A stretch of 64,000 bases of DNA from Pipra filicauda (taxonomy: Eukaryota > Chordata > Aves > Passeriformes > Pipridae): assembly GCF_003945595.2 (NCBI RefSeq), contig NW_024104421.1, positions 5,704,001 through 5,768,000 on the forward strand. Reading direction: 5' to 3'. Below are positions 37,304 through 50,582 of this stretch, piece by piece. A program made the position numbers and the translations under genes. Positions within the stretch are counted from its first letter, which is position 1. Each line of letters opens with the position of its first letter. Under the pieces are notes generated by a model. The model saw only the letters and a list, made by a program, of their open reading frames with translations. It made no database searches and had not been told where the DNA came from.

Positions 37304-40300
37304 TGACTTCCCATTGGTGGCAGGTGTTGAACCATCCCCAGGAAAGCAGGGCTCCAGCACAGGCAGTGGTGACTTGGGAAAACAAACACAGTCATTCCAA
37401 ACATCCCCCACTTCTTCCCACTGGTTTAGATGCTGAGCATGATGCCATGTGGTATGGAATATCTCCTTGGTCAGTGAGGGTCAGCTGTCTTGGCTGGGTC
37501 CCCTTCCAACTTCTTGTGCACCTCCAGCCTCCTCACTGGTTGGGTGGTGTGAGAGGCAGAAAAGAACTCGATTTTATGCAAACTCTGCTCAGCAGTAACC
37601 AAAACTGTGTTTTCAACACCAAATGTGTTATCAACACCATTTTCAGCACTATTCCAAAATGGAGTACATACTAACTACTGTGAAGAAAATTATTTCAGCC
37701 CAAATCTGCACACCAGATTTGAGACTATGGTCTTGATTTTAGCATTGGCAGTAGAATATTTGCTGTCAGTCATCAGAAAAAAAAACCAACAGTCCAGTGA
37801 ATTTGTACTGTTCTGCTTGTAGCTGCGTAAAGAACTGTAAGGACAGTGCAATTCTGGACCTGCAGGATCTTTTCCTGATGGTCCTCCTATGACAGCTATT
37901 GAAGACTTAAGAAACAAGGAAAAGCTTTATTATAGGTAAGATACTTTATATTCTTTCCACGGAAAAAAACTTCAAAGACGAAATTGTGCTTTACTAGCAC
38001 AGAAAACTCAAGTTAACTCTGAGAATGAGTTTTCTGCAGGAATTTAAGTAATAATAATAAAACATTTGTTAGGAAGGCAGCTAACAGGATTTTATGTGTA
38101 GCATCAAGGTGTAGTAATGAAAGTATAGAAAACTAAAAGTTATTTCCTTGTGCCAGCTGGCCACAAAATGGAAGTGTTGGACATGACTTATGAAGGAATT
38201 ATGCCAAAAGCAGCACCTGACATCCATACCAATGTGCTACAGAGCCCTGGAAGCAGCAGCAATTTGGCTATGCAGGGAAGAAGTTAAAAATAATAAAGAA
38301 AAACATCAAATATACTTAGTTGTGACTGAGACCTATCACCCACAGTCAGAAGAGATGCATATAATAACAACCTTTGTTATGAAAACATCTAAGGCCTGGT
38401 GAACCTTGCTTGCTATTTACATGCTGCACAACTAAGTATAACACTAGAGATCTACTGTCTATTAACCAGTTTCATGAGAAAACAGTTTCCCAGTGTTTTG
38501 GGAAAACATAGGAGCTCTGGTCAAAACTGAATCAAGACACTGTAATGAAAATATCCCATTTCTGTATAAATTTACCCTGCAAACCACCAGTGCCAGTGGT
38601 ATTGCTGTTAAAATGCCAGCTGTAGAGTAGATTTAATTACTAAGACCTGAGTTACCAAGAGTTCTGGAACACAAATAAGCAAGAAATAAAATCTCTAAAT
38701 ATTGAAAATATCTTGATATGCATTAATACAAGTCCTGCATAAGGCAGGCAGTGCTAGTATACCTTACAGAGGAAGAACAGAGTAGAGGAAACAGCTGTTA
38801 AAACACAAAGCCTTACTTGTAATCTAACCTATTTAGCAGAGATCAAAGGCAAAATGCTGAAGAGTTGTTGGTCAAATCGCAATCCGAGATTTGCAGAGGT
38901 TACGAGATGAGGCTCCTCTGACTGGTAAGAGGGGTTACAGCTTTTATTCACTTCAGGAGGAGGAACAAAAGATGGTATCAAAAAATGATCAACAAGAGCA
39001 AAAAGCCAAACCACTTCTTCTGGGGATTGTTTTCATAGTCACATTAAAGAATCAGAAAAAAAACCCTAATCCTACAAATTTATCATTAATAACATCAACC
39101 AAAGAGAGATTTCCACCTTATATTAAAGCTACACTCTTATTATAGTTTTTTATTTGTTCTTTTTCAGTCTCATTTCCTATTCTTGGTGTCTGCAGGCACA
39201 CGTATCTGTTGTTTGCAATAAATTTGGAATTCTTTTGCCAGTTTAAATCAGATTTGCCAAGGGAATACAAGTTTCATATGTGCTGCATTCCTACGACAGA
39301 GTGAAAACAAACAACCACCTATGGATATATTAATATGTCCTGTGGAAAGGACTGCAGTCTGTGTTCACTGTTTTTTAGTTAGCCCTGAATCTACATTAGT
39401 GTTTGTGCAAGAGTCACAAAGTCAATTAAACTGGACTGCCTTGGTTGTTGCCCCCTGAACTACCTGAGGGAAGGTATTATTTGAACCGGGGGAATATGAA
39501 TCAAAGGAACAAGCCTTGTTGCTATTTTTAAGGTGTATATATTTGATTACTCTTGATTGCAAGCTTGAGGGCTCTAAGGAAGTATAAGACTGAGGCTGAG
39601 ATTTTCCTGTGTTTAGCTTTAGATTTAAGCTTCTTGTCCAAAGTAGGTTACATTCTGTTAGTTTATAAAGTTCTTATGATATAGTTTCTGTAGAGTTTAA
39701 TAAGAGCATTTACTGTTTAATGTTCTAGTCATATTTCATATTATATGGGATATTTCATTTTTGTTATCAGCTTTCCATTTTGTAGAGTGACATATGCCAC
39801 TGAAAGTAAGTAATATAAACCTTGTCTGTGGAGTCTCCTTCCAATATGCCATATATAGTATTCAGGCACATAAAACACCCTTTTTATTCCTTGTTCTTCA
39901 CTTACGGGTTCAAATGCAAATATTTAACCTTTTAAAATGTTATTGTAAGCTTGCACTATATAAACACTGCGCTACAAGACATCCTTTCTTTCCAAATACT
40001 AAGACCTCATATCCTTTTATTTCTGGAATCTATGCAGAAAAGCAAATGCTGACATTACGTTCATCTTGTGTATTTAATGGCAGGATCTGGGTACTGTTAT
40101 TTCGTTGACTGAGGTATCTTAGTTCTCAGCTAGACCATATCATTCCTACTTCCCCAGGGAAACAGAAGTACAAAAGTTCTCTCCACTTGTCTCAGATCTC
40201 ACAAGGCTTTCTTTACTTCTAGGTTTGATGTAAAGCCCTTTGCAAGTTTGTCCAGATTTCAGACAAATCTGTTGCTTTCTAGCTCAAGGCATCATAACTT

Positions 40301-42433
40301 CCTCAAATTACTTTTTTTTCAGCTTTCTTGTTGTTTCCCAAACCTTTTGGAATTTTCCAGACATGTTGTTGAAAAGAAAACAATTGTAAGCCTTCTACCT
40401 ACCAATTAGAAATGGCAAATATCTTAGCTTTTTTTTAATAGGTCAGGTATGAGAACATTATAGCGAAGAAATTATCCTACTTTTAATAATTTGGCCAAGG
40501 GATAACTCAATTCTTTACTGAGAAAGAAAACGCTTTTCATGGAGACATTCTTAAAAATGTTTTAATTTTCCACTTGCATTTACTTCTAGTAGCTTGCATC
40601 TCTCCAGGGCTCTCACTGCCTCTTTTCCTATCATGCACTGCTGGTCCAAATATTATTTCCAAGACTTATGTTTGTATTATAAAACCAGTGAAGGACACTA
40701 GCTTCCTCTGAAAGGGTCAATTTTTCATCTAATAAAACCCTATCTATTACAAATGGCACTATACATTTTCTGTGATAAAATTGTGGCCATACAGGAAAAA
40801 CTATAAATTCTTGACAGCATGAACTTATTGATATCCCTCAAAACATGTTGTTTTGGCTTTTTATTTTTAAACCCATATGATGTAAACTGCTTCGAGGAAC
40901 CCATAAAATCTTTGGAGGTTTTGTTCAGATTAAATTGTCCAAAACAGTCTGTTCAACACTTCAGTTTTCAGCATTGTCATCAGACTACAGTACATGAGAG
41001 TTTTCGTGTGATGTGCAGTTCACCTTGGCTGCATCCAAATTAGAAGCACCACAGCAAGAGGTTCCTTGATCATTTACTACATTTTTCCCCATTGTATTTC
41101 AAAGATCATTCAGAGATACAAGGACATTTAAAAATTAAATTAAATAAAAAACCTACTTAGCTAATGCTTCTACATCCCTCTGAGAGTCCAATCTTGTTTA
41201 TGCAAGGGGGAAAGTTTCTATTTTTGACTGAAAAGACACCTTCTTTCTTACTCATAAATGAATCAAGACAGAGTTGGTAGACAGACTTTCTATAGTCATG
41301 CAGTCGAGACCTAATTAAAGTATATTTTGACGGGTATAAGCACCAAGGATACTGAATTTAAAAATGAGAATATAAAAGGGGTTATATTTTGATAGATCAC
41401 ATTTCAATTAAATCCATCAAACTTATCATATCAAATACTTTTGTCCTCCCTGAAAAAGGGTTTTCCAAAGACATTTGTCACTGAGCGCCCATTTGAGATT
41501 ATCAAAATTTTAATTTTGTATCATCTTTCTGTTTAAAAAGATGGCATTTATTATTTTCCCATCATGATTTCAAAGTTAAAATAAATTAGTAAAACCATAT
41601 TCCAGTTACTAAGCATCCGTTTCACCAGTAAAAATAGCAATGCATAATCTTAACATTTCATGAGAAGCAATATAAAATTATTGAGACACCATAAAGTTTT
41701 GGATTTAACACATTTCAATATTTTACAAAGGTATCTGTTAGAGGAGCCCTTTTCATTTAAAAGTTTTTCAAGGAAATCTCCTTTGAGATATATTTGAGAG
41801 CCTGAAAAAATGGTTAAACAGAAAACTGTTTCATGATGAAAACTGCCATCTTCAGATTAGAACACATATTAACACGATGTCAGCTAAGAGGAAGTTAAAA
41901 GCTGACCCCTGTTCATGACTGGCAGTACTGACGTGTGAAAAAAAAAGGTAATTCACAAACTGTATTAAAAAATTAACTGATTACCCCTGTATTCCCCCAA
42001 AATGTCCCACTCCATGCTCTGCTTCTGGTCAGAGCCAGCAGGCAAGAGGCTGCTCTGCCTGAGATATTGAGGTTGTATTTAGGGAACACAGCAGGTAGAA
42101 CGTACTTTTCACTATCAACATTGCAGCTTCCTGTTGTGTTTTTTGTTTTTTTTTTTTTCACTAGTATTAAACAGACAAACAAAACCCAAGTAGAACAACA
42201 AAAATCAACCAAATGTTCTCAGAGGAGCAGCAGAAACAGAACTCTTTGAACCATGTTTGAGTAATTTATCTACATTCTCAAGTGGCATCTGAGAGGAGAA
42301 AAGGGACAACAACCCACAAATATGACACTAAAAGTACCTGCTGAATTATGAACTCATAAGAAACTTTATGATACTTTGGTACTATTCACTGTTATTCCAA
42401 TTTGAAAGAAAGGTTGAGAAGACATTATGAGTT

Positions 42434-42549
42434 GGGTTTTTTTGTTGTTGTTGTTTTTTGGGGGGGGGGTGTTAAGATTTTTTTTATTATTATTTTTTTC
42501 CTTCTCTTTTCTTCTTGTTGTTTTTGGTTGTTTTTTTTTTTTTTTTTTT
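42434..42549 (+). repeat. T/G low-complexity tract
   Basis: The tract combines GTT repeats, a G10 run at 42,460-42,469, TTA repeats and a terminal T19 run at 42,531-42,549. It is asymmetric: nearly free of A outside a few ATT units and almost free of C on this strand until 42,500. A long strand-biased tract like this is typical of expanded low-complexity DNA and is prone to assembly error. Confidence 0.9.
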
Positions 42550-45500
42550 AGAGGGGTGGGAAGTATTGTTTCTTTGTTTTCTTGTACTTGAGAGTATTGC
42601 CTTTAATGCATCACTCACAGAAAACTCTTAATCTTTTGAATAACAAATAACATGCCTGCTTTTCCCTTATATCTGAGCAAATTTTATCTGCTCAGTGGAA
42701 AGTCTTAGAATAGATCATCCACATCTGCTTTTTAAGATTTGTATTCATAGATGAACTTCAAATTTTAGGGAGCAGACTGGCAATGGCAGCATAGATAAAT
42801 AGTGATTGATGAAGGGTTATTACAATAAAATGTTATTATTTTAACATTATGCTAAATCCTTGATGAAAATTGCATTGTAGAAATTATTTTCTGTAAAAGA
42901 ATGTAGAAGAAATTATGGTCAGAGATCGTAAGTGTAACAAAAATAACTAAATGAGTCTGTTATTCACAAAAAGCAGTTGCTCAAGCCTATGTTAACTTCC
43001 ATAATTACTTTAAAAAACCTTTATAAATGCAAATATTCACAAACTTTAGTTAGTTGTTGCAATTAATAATGCTTTGGCATTGTGGCAAACAGAATAAAAC
43101 TCTGAATATCTCCTTTTTCTATCTGCAGTTTTCAGGGCATTTTTCCTCATGATTACTAAGTGCAAAATTTGCATACTTCTGGCAACAGGCTCTGATCTTT
43201 CATCAACTACATATACATAGCTTTAGATTTGTTGATTCTTACAGACAGCAGCTAACCGTGGTAGCAGAGAGCTCAGTATGGATTGTGCAGAAGCTCCACT
43301 TCTTGCTTAGTTTTTCTTGACTACACTGAACTCCACACTGCTATGAAAACACTACAGACAATGCCCATGTCAGTGCAATGCTTGCTCATTTAAATCTTTG
43401 CAGACATCAGTCAGAGCAGTGGCTGTTGTGTGGTCTTATCCTGAAAGGGTGGTTGTGTCAACACTTATTTTCTCCTGAGGGGTAATTGTTTTGCTCCTTT
43501 GTTTTGCACTATTAGGAGAAAACTTTCTCCAGTATTTGAAGCCTTCCAATGCATTTTGAGGACAGGACATTATTTTGTTTGAAGATATATTTGTCACAAA
43601 AGTGCTGTATTAATCCACTGCAAATGTTAGGATTGTGGATGTATACCAATATTCCCATTTTTCAGTGATTATGTGGTAACCATAGGGAATAAACAATTTT
43701 TCTGCTGTAGTAAGGCAGTGTGAGATTTTTGGCGCCATGTTCCCTACTTCTATCCTACATCTCTACTTTTTATATAAAATCCATTTGTATTACACCTGAC
43801 ATTAAAAGAAATATTGCATTCATCTTTCACAATCCTAAAACATCTGTAAGAATTCAGGCTAATAGGAACAGCACTTTAAACCCATATCCACTCTTTATCT
43901 TTTATTTCTCTCTCCTTTATTGTTACTAGGTAGCTCAATAGGAAAGGAGACAGCCTGAGAGTCTGGAATGAGATTTTTGGCTTGGAGTTCACTTTTTAGA
44001 ATAAATGGGGTACTGCACCTTTCAATCTTGTGCCTTGGCTGCAGGCAGGACTGATGTTTTTCCTCTATTCTGACTCTGTTACGGTGAGAACTGTTTCCTT
44101 TGAATAAAGTTCTTACTTCAAAAGAGCAACAAACTTGTCACATGTCTATATCAACCCTAATCTTACATGACAAGTTATCATTAATCCTGTGTATAATATG
44201 CATTATCAATCTCAAATATTCAATGTTACTCAAATATACTGAAAATAGGACAATTGAAACACACTGATTTATTTTCCAAGGAAAAAGAAATTGAAACCTG
44301 AAGCAGTTCAATGTGTAATTTTTCCCAAATGACTGTTATTCTTAGATGAGAATAAGTTATTTCAAAGTAGGAATTCTAAGCTTAGTCTCTTAGACTCAAT
44401 TTGAGTTTTGCAGATCTCAAAATATCTTGTAAATTTTAATCCCATATGCAGAAGAGAAAGTAAAGATCAACTAACAAAACCATGAATGATGACACTGGTA
44501 AAATAAAAAGAAATGCATTGTGCACCCTACTTCCAGCAGATGAAAAAGAAAACTGATCTTTTAGAGAAAGAAGTAGAGAAAAGTATTTTTCAAGATTCTG
44601 AGAAGACAACCAATGATAAGTATATATATAAAATAAATCAAATCTGCAACATCCTTCAGAGTGACTGAGACGGAAATGGAAACATTTAAGATAAAATGAA
44701 CTGCTATAACAAAATCTATTACAAGTGGTTATCACAGTTTGTCCTCCTTTGTACTATAAGCCAGTCTGTAACTGGCCAGCACCTGAATTACAATAACTTC
44801 AGTATAAAGGTTACATTCACCAAAGAGGTTATATCCACATTATAAATTACCATAACTCAAAAGGAGCAGATCTTAGAGATAAAACCATCGGTGCCGAGGG
44901 TGCAGTGAACACACCACATGTGATTTTGGTGGTGAAGTGCCAAAAGGAGGGCTCCAGCCTGGTCCTGAGGCCTTGACTTATGGCATTCTCAACCTGTGGC
45001 CCAGCAACATTTGGTGACCATCTTCCAGTTCAGTTTCATCTGAGAAGAATGAGATTATCTCATGAGATTGTGGGTTCACCTGAAAAGAAGCCAGGTCATG
45101 CACTCCAAAACTCTGTGATGGCAACTAAAGTGCAGAAAACAGGGATGACCAGGAGAAGAAATTCAAAAGCAGTCACAGTTGATCTGAACTAAAATTCTAG
45201 TGTAGACTCCCTCTGGCTTGACCTTACACCTACCACATTCCAAAGAAAGATGAAACAGAATCCAAGTTTATAATGTTAAGGCTTATTCAGTAAATGTGCT
45301 TCGTTTATGCCATAATCTATGAAAAAAGTCTGTGGGAGAACATTGAAGAGATTGAATGCCAAATAAAATATCATATAATATAATTTATAAAGAACAATTT
45401 ATAGTGATGCAGAGTTTAAAATGCAGTTATTTCTGAAAAAGAAGCACTTTAGTGTAATGAAATTTCGTATATTTTGGGATCAAATGTCCAGGTTACAGAA

Positions 45501-47193
45501 GAACTCTGCCTGGCCAGAGATCTATCTGGATATCAAATCTGAAAATGCACCTGGGGCTTGTCTTCCTCAGATATCATAATGACTAATAAAACCATTATAG
45601 TCTAAACTAGTCAGTCGATAGCATTCTGCACTTAGGTTTCCTTTGAACTGTATTCCCAGTGACAACCGGTGCAACCCATCAGAAGCAGAGAGATTGTCTA
45701 GAAGTTACAGATGAGAATTTAACAAGCAATTATTTGATGATATGCATGAAGGATTCAAGGCTGCTCTTACTCTATGAGGCTGCCTTTCATTTTGTCACTG
45801 GAGCCAGTAAATCCACACCAAAAACCAGGTCTGAAATTACTTTCTGACCAGAACTACTTTATCTCTCATTTTTTGTCTTCTACTTTGCGTTTTTATTCTG
45901 TCCTTACTAGCCATGTGTTTTACCTATTAGTATATAATTTTTCAGTCTCAACAGTTTCATGGAGGGAGAACAAATATACATGTTTTCTGAGTCTGAATTT
46001 TGATCTTAGTTAGTCCACAAACTTTATTAGCAAAATATTACCAAATGCATGTATACAATTTTAATCTGCCAAGACAAATATAAATTTCAATAATAAATTT
46101 TTTCCACAATGTACAAAATATACTCTAATTTGTCTTAGGCCATTTGGTACAATTTGGGTTTTTGTTTTTTCCTCAAGTATAAGTTTCAACCGTTTATTTT
46201 TTGGCATACAGTTAATGTGTCTAAGTGGTACTGTTTTAAAAATTACCTACTTAATTTATCTATAAATATCTTAAGCATACTAAAATATCATAGGAAAGAA
46301 CATATTAATAAACCCCTGTTATTGAAAAGAAAATAAAATTAGTTAGAAAGTTAAATTTTCAGAACTTCAATTTTTTCCTCAAATAAAACACTTTAGAAAA
46401 AGAAGTGATGTGTTCCTTTGATATTTTTCAGTATGAAAGTATTGCATAACATACAAAGTTATCTATAGTAGTTTTAAGGATGTTGGATGGGGAAGAATTA
46501 AATTATGAAATGAAAATTAAATTATGAGACATCTTCCATTAGTACAGAAATATTCCCAGCAATGCTATTTATATAAAATATATCCCTCCTGATAATCACA
46601 TCATAAACAAGACAGCTACTTATTGCCTTTTTTATTAAGTTAATTTATTATTGCAGACTTACAGACAATAGGCTCTATAAATGTGCAAGTAAAACTGTGG
46701 AGGTACAGATATATACTATCTAAAACAAATTATTGAAGAATTTCAGAATATGATTGTCCATTACTGCTAATTGGTACATCCTGAAATGGTATAATGAAAG
46801 GCGAGTAGATATTTTTTAGCTTTAAATTAAGCTAATTTTAAGCTTTAAATTAATCTTTTTATATTAAGTCCTTAAAAGCCCAGGATCAGTGCACCAAGAA
46901 TTTTAAAGAAAATGTCAACCAGTTCTTCTGAGACTGACCACAGCATCCTGTAGTCTGTATCTTTAATGCACAGAGGCTGATTGCGCCCTCAGGAAAGGGT
47001 ATTAGTGGAGTCACATACTCTCTCTGTGGAGCAGTGAGCCCCAAGGATATGTGATACAGTTCTTGCCACTGATCTGTCAAAAGGACTTCTTAACTGCACT
47101 GATCTCGTCAAAGATGGGATTTCCAAAGCAGGTGGGTTAGACTCACTACCTAAGTCTCACTGTGATTCATTGGACCTTGCTTCTTTGATTCTT
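42550..47193. other. AT-rich unique sequence, no gene seen
   Basis: No supportable gene. A patch at 44,880-45,190 is less AT-rich and carries a 70-codon plus-strand frame of unremarkable composition. Short direct repeats occur at 46,497-46,527 (ATTAAATTATGA twice, 19 bases apart) and at 46,818-46,853 (AGCTTTAAATTAA twice, 23 bases apart). Confidence 0.55.
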
Positions 47194-47497
47194 AGAATCA
47201 TGGAATCATAGAATCAGCCGGGTTGGAAGGGACCTCAGATCATCAAGTCCAACCCTTGATGCACTACTGCTGCGGTTACTAGACCATGGCACTAAGTGCC
47301 ACATCCAGTCTCTTTTTAAAAATCTCCAGGGTCAAAGAATCCACCACTTCCCTGGGCAGCCCATTCCAATGTCTGACCACCCTCTCTGTAAAGGAATTCT
47401 TTCTAATATCTAACCTAAACCTCCCCTGGCACAACTTGAGACCATGCCCTCTTGTCTTGCTGATAGTTGCCTGATAGTTACCTTTGAAAGGTCCCAT
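47194..47497 (-). mobile_element. CR1 LINE 3' fragment
   Basis: Minus orientation. Three octamer tail units (AGAATCAT, GGAATCAT, AGAATCAG) begin at 47,194. They are followed by the complement of the 3' untranslated segment (GGTTGGAAGGGACC, TCATCAAGTCCAACCC) and then the C-terminal end of ORF2. It is the best-preserved CR1 tail in the window and the first of six minus-strand CR1 pieces between 47 and 63 kb. The 5' truncation point is near 47,497, although the last bases may not be CR1. Confidence 0.95.
47279..47497 (-). pseudogene. CR1 ORF2 C-terminal remnant
   Basis: An open frame of 72 codons ends in TAG at 47,279-47,281. From about residue 15 it encodes the usual CR1 ORF2 end: RGHGLKL, then [25 protein letters not shown] and FKKRLDVAL. 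The first dozen residues do not match the pattern and probably reflect decay or flanking DNA. The catalytic domain is absent, so the initiating methionine is accidental. Gene finders may report this as a small protein; it is a mobile-element fragment. Confidence 0.9.
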
Positions 47498-47930
47498 GCC
47501 ACAATAAAATTATAGACCTTAAATGACCTTTGGATTTTACACAGCTTTTATTAAATCTTCTCATATGATTAATGATGAAGAATGAGAAGTAGTTAAGCAA
47601 AACACTTAAAAACACAAGTTATGCAATGTATAATGACCTAGAATTAATGAGTCAGGAATTTTTATGACTATGTCACGCAAGTGGACATCAGGCAAAACCA
47701 AAAATGCATCTTGTTTTTGAGCATCCATAGGTGTGTTATTGCTTACATCATGAGTTCTTGCTCATTGCAGTATAAAATAAGCTTTTCAGGCATTGTACAG
47801 CTACATGTGTATTTAGTATGGAATTTAGCTGCCTCCAGAAACAGCATGTTCAAATCTGAGGGATAATGTGAATCTACTTTCTTGTGTACAGTATTATATT
47901 AATTTTCATAAAAAACCCCTCTGTAAAAGG

Positions 47931-47982
47931 AATTAAAAATTATTATTAAAAATTACTTTTATTAAAAATTAAAATTATTATT
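47931..47982. repeat. AT-rich TTAAAAATTA simple repeat
   Basis: Degenerate copies of ATTAAAAATTA and ATTATTA fill about 50 bases. It is AT-rich low-complexity DNA with no further structure. Confidence 0.75.
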
Positions 47983-48534
47983 TGGAGATGCCTTATCAAG
48001 AAAAGTTTCTTATGTCTCTTATCCCAAGAGGATGCTTACATTCCCTGTAACTGTGAATTAACCTTTCATTAACCTAGGGACTAAATCTTTCTTGACACAT
48101 TCTTTGCTAAGGCTTTGAAACCAGGGGTCAGCAATCAGCAGACTGCAAAGAAAAAACAAGAAACATATGGAAACAAATGAGCTGAAAAGCAGCAATGCCA
48201 CATAATTCCTGGCTAGTCTGATATCTCACTGTTTCAACAGTGTATATTTTCTAATCAAGAGAAATACAGCAGATCTTACCATTCAGCATACACCTAATAG
48301 AAGGTCACAGAAAATTGTCAGTGAAACTAGAGATCATGAGGATTATTACATGAGTAGCAAAGCAAGCAAGAAACAGGTTGAAGGGAAGATGTTTATATTG
48401 CATTGAAATGGGAACTACTGTGCTAGAAGGAAGATTTATTACAATCCCAGAAATTTTTTCTTTAATTAGAGTACCTGTTAAAAAAAAGAAGTATACTAAT
48501 GGCATTTGCTAAAGATATGAAGCAGTCAGGGGGA

Positions 48535-48645
48535 ATTACAGAATCACAGAATGGGTCAGGTTGGAAGGGACCACAGTGGGATTATCTGGTCCAACCTCCC
48601 TGCTCGAGCAGGGCCACCCCAGAGCACATTGCACAGAATTGCACA
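48535..48645 (-). mobile_element. CR1 LINE 3' fragment
   Basis: Minus orientation. The tail word CAGAATCACAGAATGG is followed by TTGGAAGGGACC and TGGTCCAACCTCCCTGCTC, the usual complement of a CR1 3' end, then GAGCAGGGCCACCCCAGAGC. It stops before the ORF2 end. The wording differs from the 47.2-kb copy and indicates a different CR1 subfamily. Confidence 0.92.
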
Positions 48646-50443
48646 GCAAAGGCTGACAGATCAGATGGATTTCCCTTAGATCTTAATTTACATACACCTG
48701 TTAAAGCTCTCATGGACTTTAAAAGTCAGTATTTTTGCAGAGTCCATTCATTTTGTTGATTACATGCCTTAAAGACAGTAATTACAGAAATAGGATGAAA
48801 TTTTGTACTGTAAAATGAAAAAACCTCCACTGAGAAATTAATAATTAAAACAGAAGAGTTACCAGATAGAAAATACAAAGGTGTTCAAAAATTTGTAGGT
48901 ATTGGTGGATCAGATGGTGATTCTGAATTTACTGTCTCTCTATAACTTCTGCTGTGATGGGGGATGGAAAAAACAAGGTATTTCTGAGTCAATCTGACAG
49001 TAGATATCCTGTCAAGGTGTTAAGTCTTGACACTCAGATGAGGCACTAGCAAATTGTATTTTGGAGTTCAGATTCTCCAAACAAAATAAAGAAGGAACCA
49101 AAACAGATTAATTCATTGTTCAAAAAAAACTCAAAAAAAAGACTGCTCAACAATTTGAAGGAACAGAAAACCTTTAAGTTTTAATTAGATTTAATTTAAT
49201 TAACCTTTGATTTAGTCAGCTGAGTAAATTTCTAAAGATGCATGGGCTAAGCACGAGAGAGGGAGAAGACTAATTTATGTTAATTAATATTGGTCTGGAG
49301 AAAATAGAAGCTAAGTAACTACAAATATGGTTTTATTGGCAGATTCTAATACTCAGAGTACAGACTTTCTGAAATATCTTTCCTACAGTGGAATCTAACT
49401 GATTTTAAGTGAGAATGTGGTATGTATGTGAAAATACTATTGATATGTTTACCTGTATCGGCAAGGGACATCACTAGAGGACCCAATAGGTCTGCTTAAA
49501 TCCATTGTTCATTGAAAAATCAGTCATTTCACTGATTGCTCTGAGGCAATTTGGAAGCAGCAAAGTGATATGTTATGTACACTCAGCAAAATGATTTAAT
49601 TTCCCTGGTGCCCCAGCGTTTGTACAGCACATTCTCTCAGTTTCAGTAATATTTTTGAATAATTAAATTTCTCTAATAGCTGCAAGAATTTATAAAATAT
49701 CTTCATTTCATTAATTTAGCACCCAGTGTAGAATTTTAAGCAGCAAGTATTCCCAAACTTCAGTGGCTTTGCAGATGTTGTGATGAGAAGAACTACAGTG
49801 AATTGAAGCATATTTGTTAAAGTAACATGTAATTAGTCACACCCAATTACATTTGTTTGTTTTGCTAGAACTGGAAAAAAAACATTTCAACAGCATGAAA
49901 AGTACTTTAGATGATCTTTTATGCTGTCTTTGTAGAGGATGTTGTCTTCCATCCTCTTGGCTCTTACCTGTCCTTGAGAATTTGAATTATTTTCCAACTT
50001 CTTTTTACCTTCCACTCTGGCTCCCTGTCTTCTGACACCACAAATAGATTTCTGTCAATCTCTTTCTGACCACAACTGAAACTGGGTTTTTTGCCAGCTA
50101 CAGTGGTTTTTTTTGAACATATTGGTCACTCCTGAGGTCTCACCTTTTTTAACTTCTGTACCTGACTGTGAACCTTTGCCTATTGAAACTGCCGGTGGGA
50201 CTGAGACGGAAAACACAGAGATTTAGTATTGTGTAAACAGAGAGAGCTTTTAGTACACTTCCTCTGAGCCAAGGTTTCCTAAATGCTGCACATCAGAAAA
50301 GGGAGTTTAATGTGCAGTAAATTGGCTTTCTTTTTTTTTTTCACATGGTACATTTTTTACTTTATTCAAGAGGAGAGATGCTCACTTTTACTGCAGTTCC
50401 CAGCCACTACTTTATGATACAAGAAAAATGAAAGTCACTTATT

Positions 50444-50582
50444 GCAGAATCACAGAATAATCAAGGTTGGAAGACACCTTCAAGATCATCTAGGTCAACT
50501 GTCAATCCAGCACCACCATAGTCACCTTTAATCCATACCCCTAAGTGCCACATCCAGTTCCACCTCTTAAACAGTTCCTTGT
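50444..50582 (-). mobile_element. CR1 LINE 3' fragment
   Basis: Minus orientation. It starts with CAGAATCACAGAATAATCAAGG, then has GACACCTTCAAGATCATCTAG and the complement of the ORF2 end (CCTAAGTGCCACATCCAG). Several substitutions break the reading frame, for example CCATACCCCTAAG where an open frame would be expected. It is a third CR1 variant within 3.5 kb, with no sign that the copies arose by local duplication. Confidence 0.92.

Larger units (their letters stand above)
34147..42433. other. AT-rich unique sequence, no gene seen
   Basis: About 8 kb with no supportable gene. It contains a moderately GC-richer segment at 37,310-37,570 with an open frame of 123 codons and no motif I recognise. 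A palindrome CAAAATTTTAATTTTG sits at 41,503-41,518. Smaller repeats and the GC block at 35.5 kb are listed separately. Confidence 0.55.

Noticed and set aside
37303..37674. Plus-strand frame of 123 codons
   Set aside because: The composition follows the locally higher GC content. I see no motif, convincing splice sites or relation to a known family.
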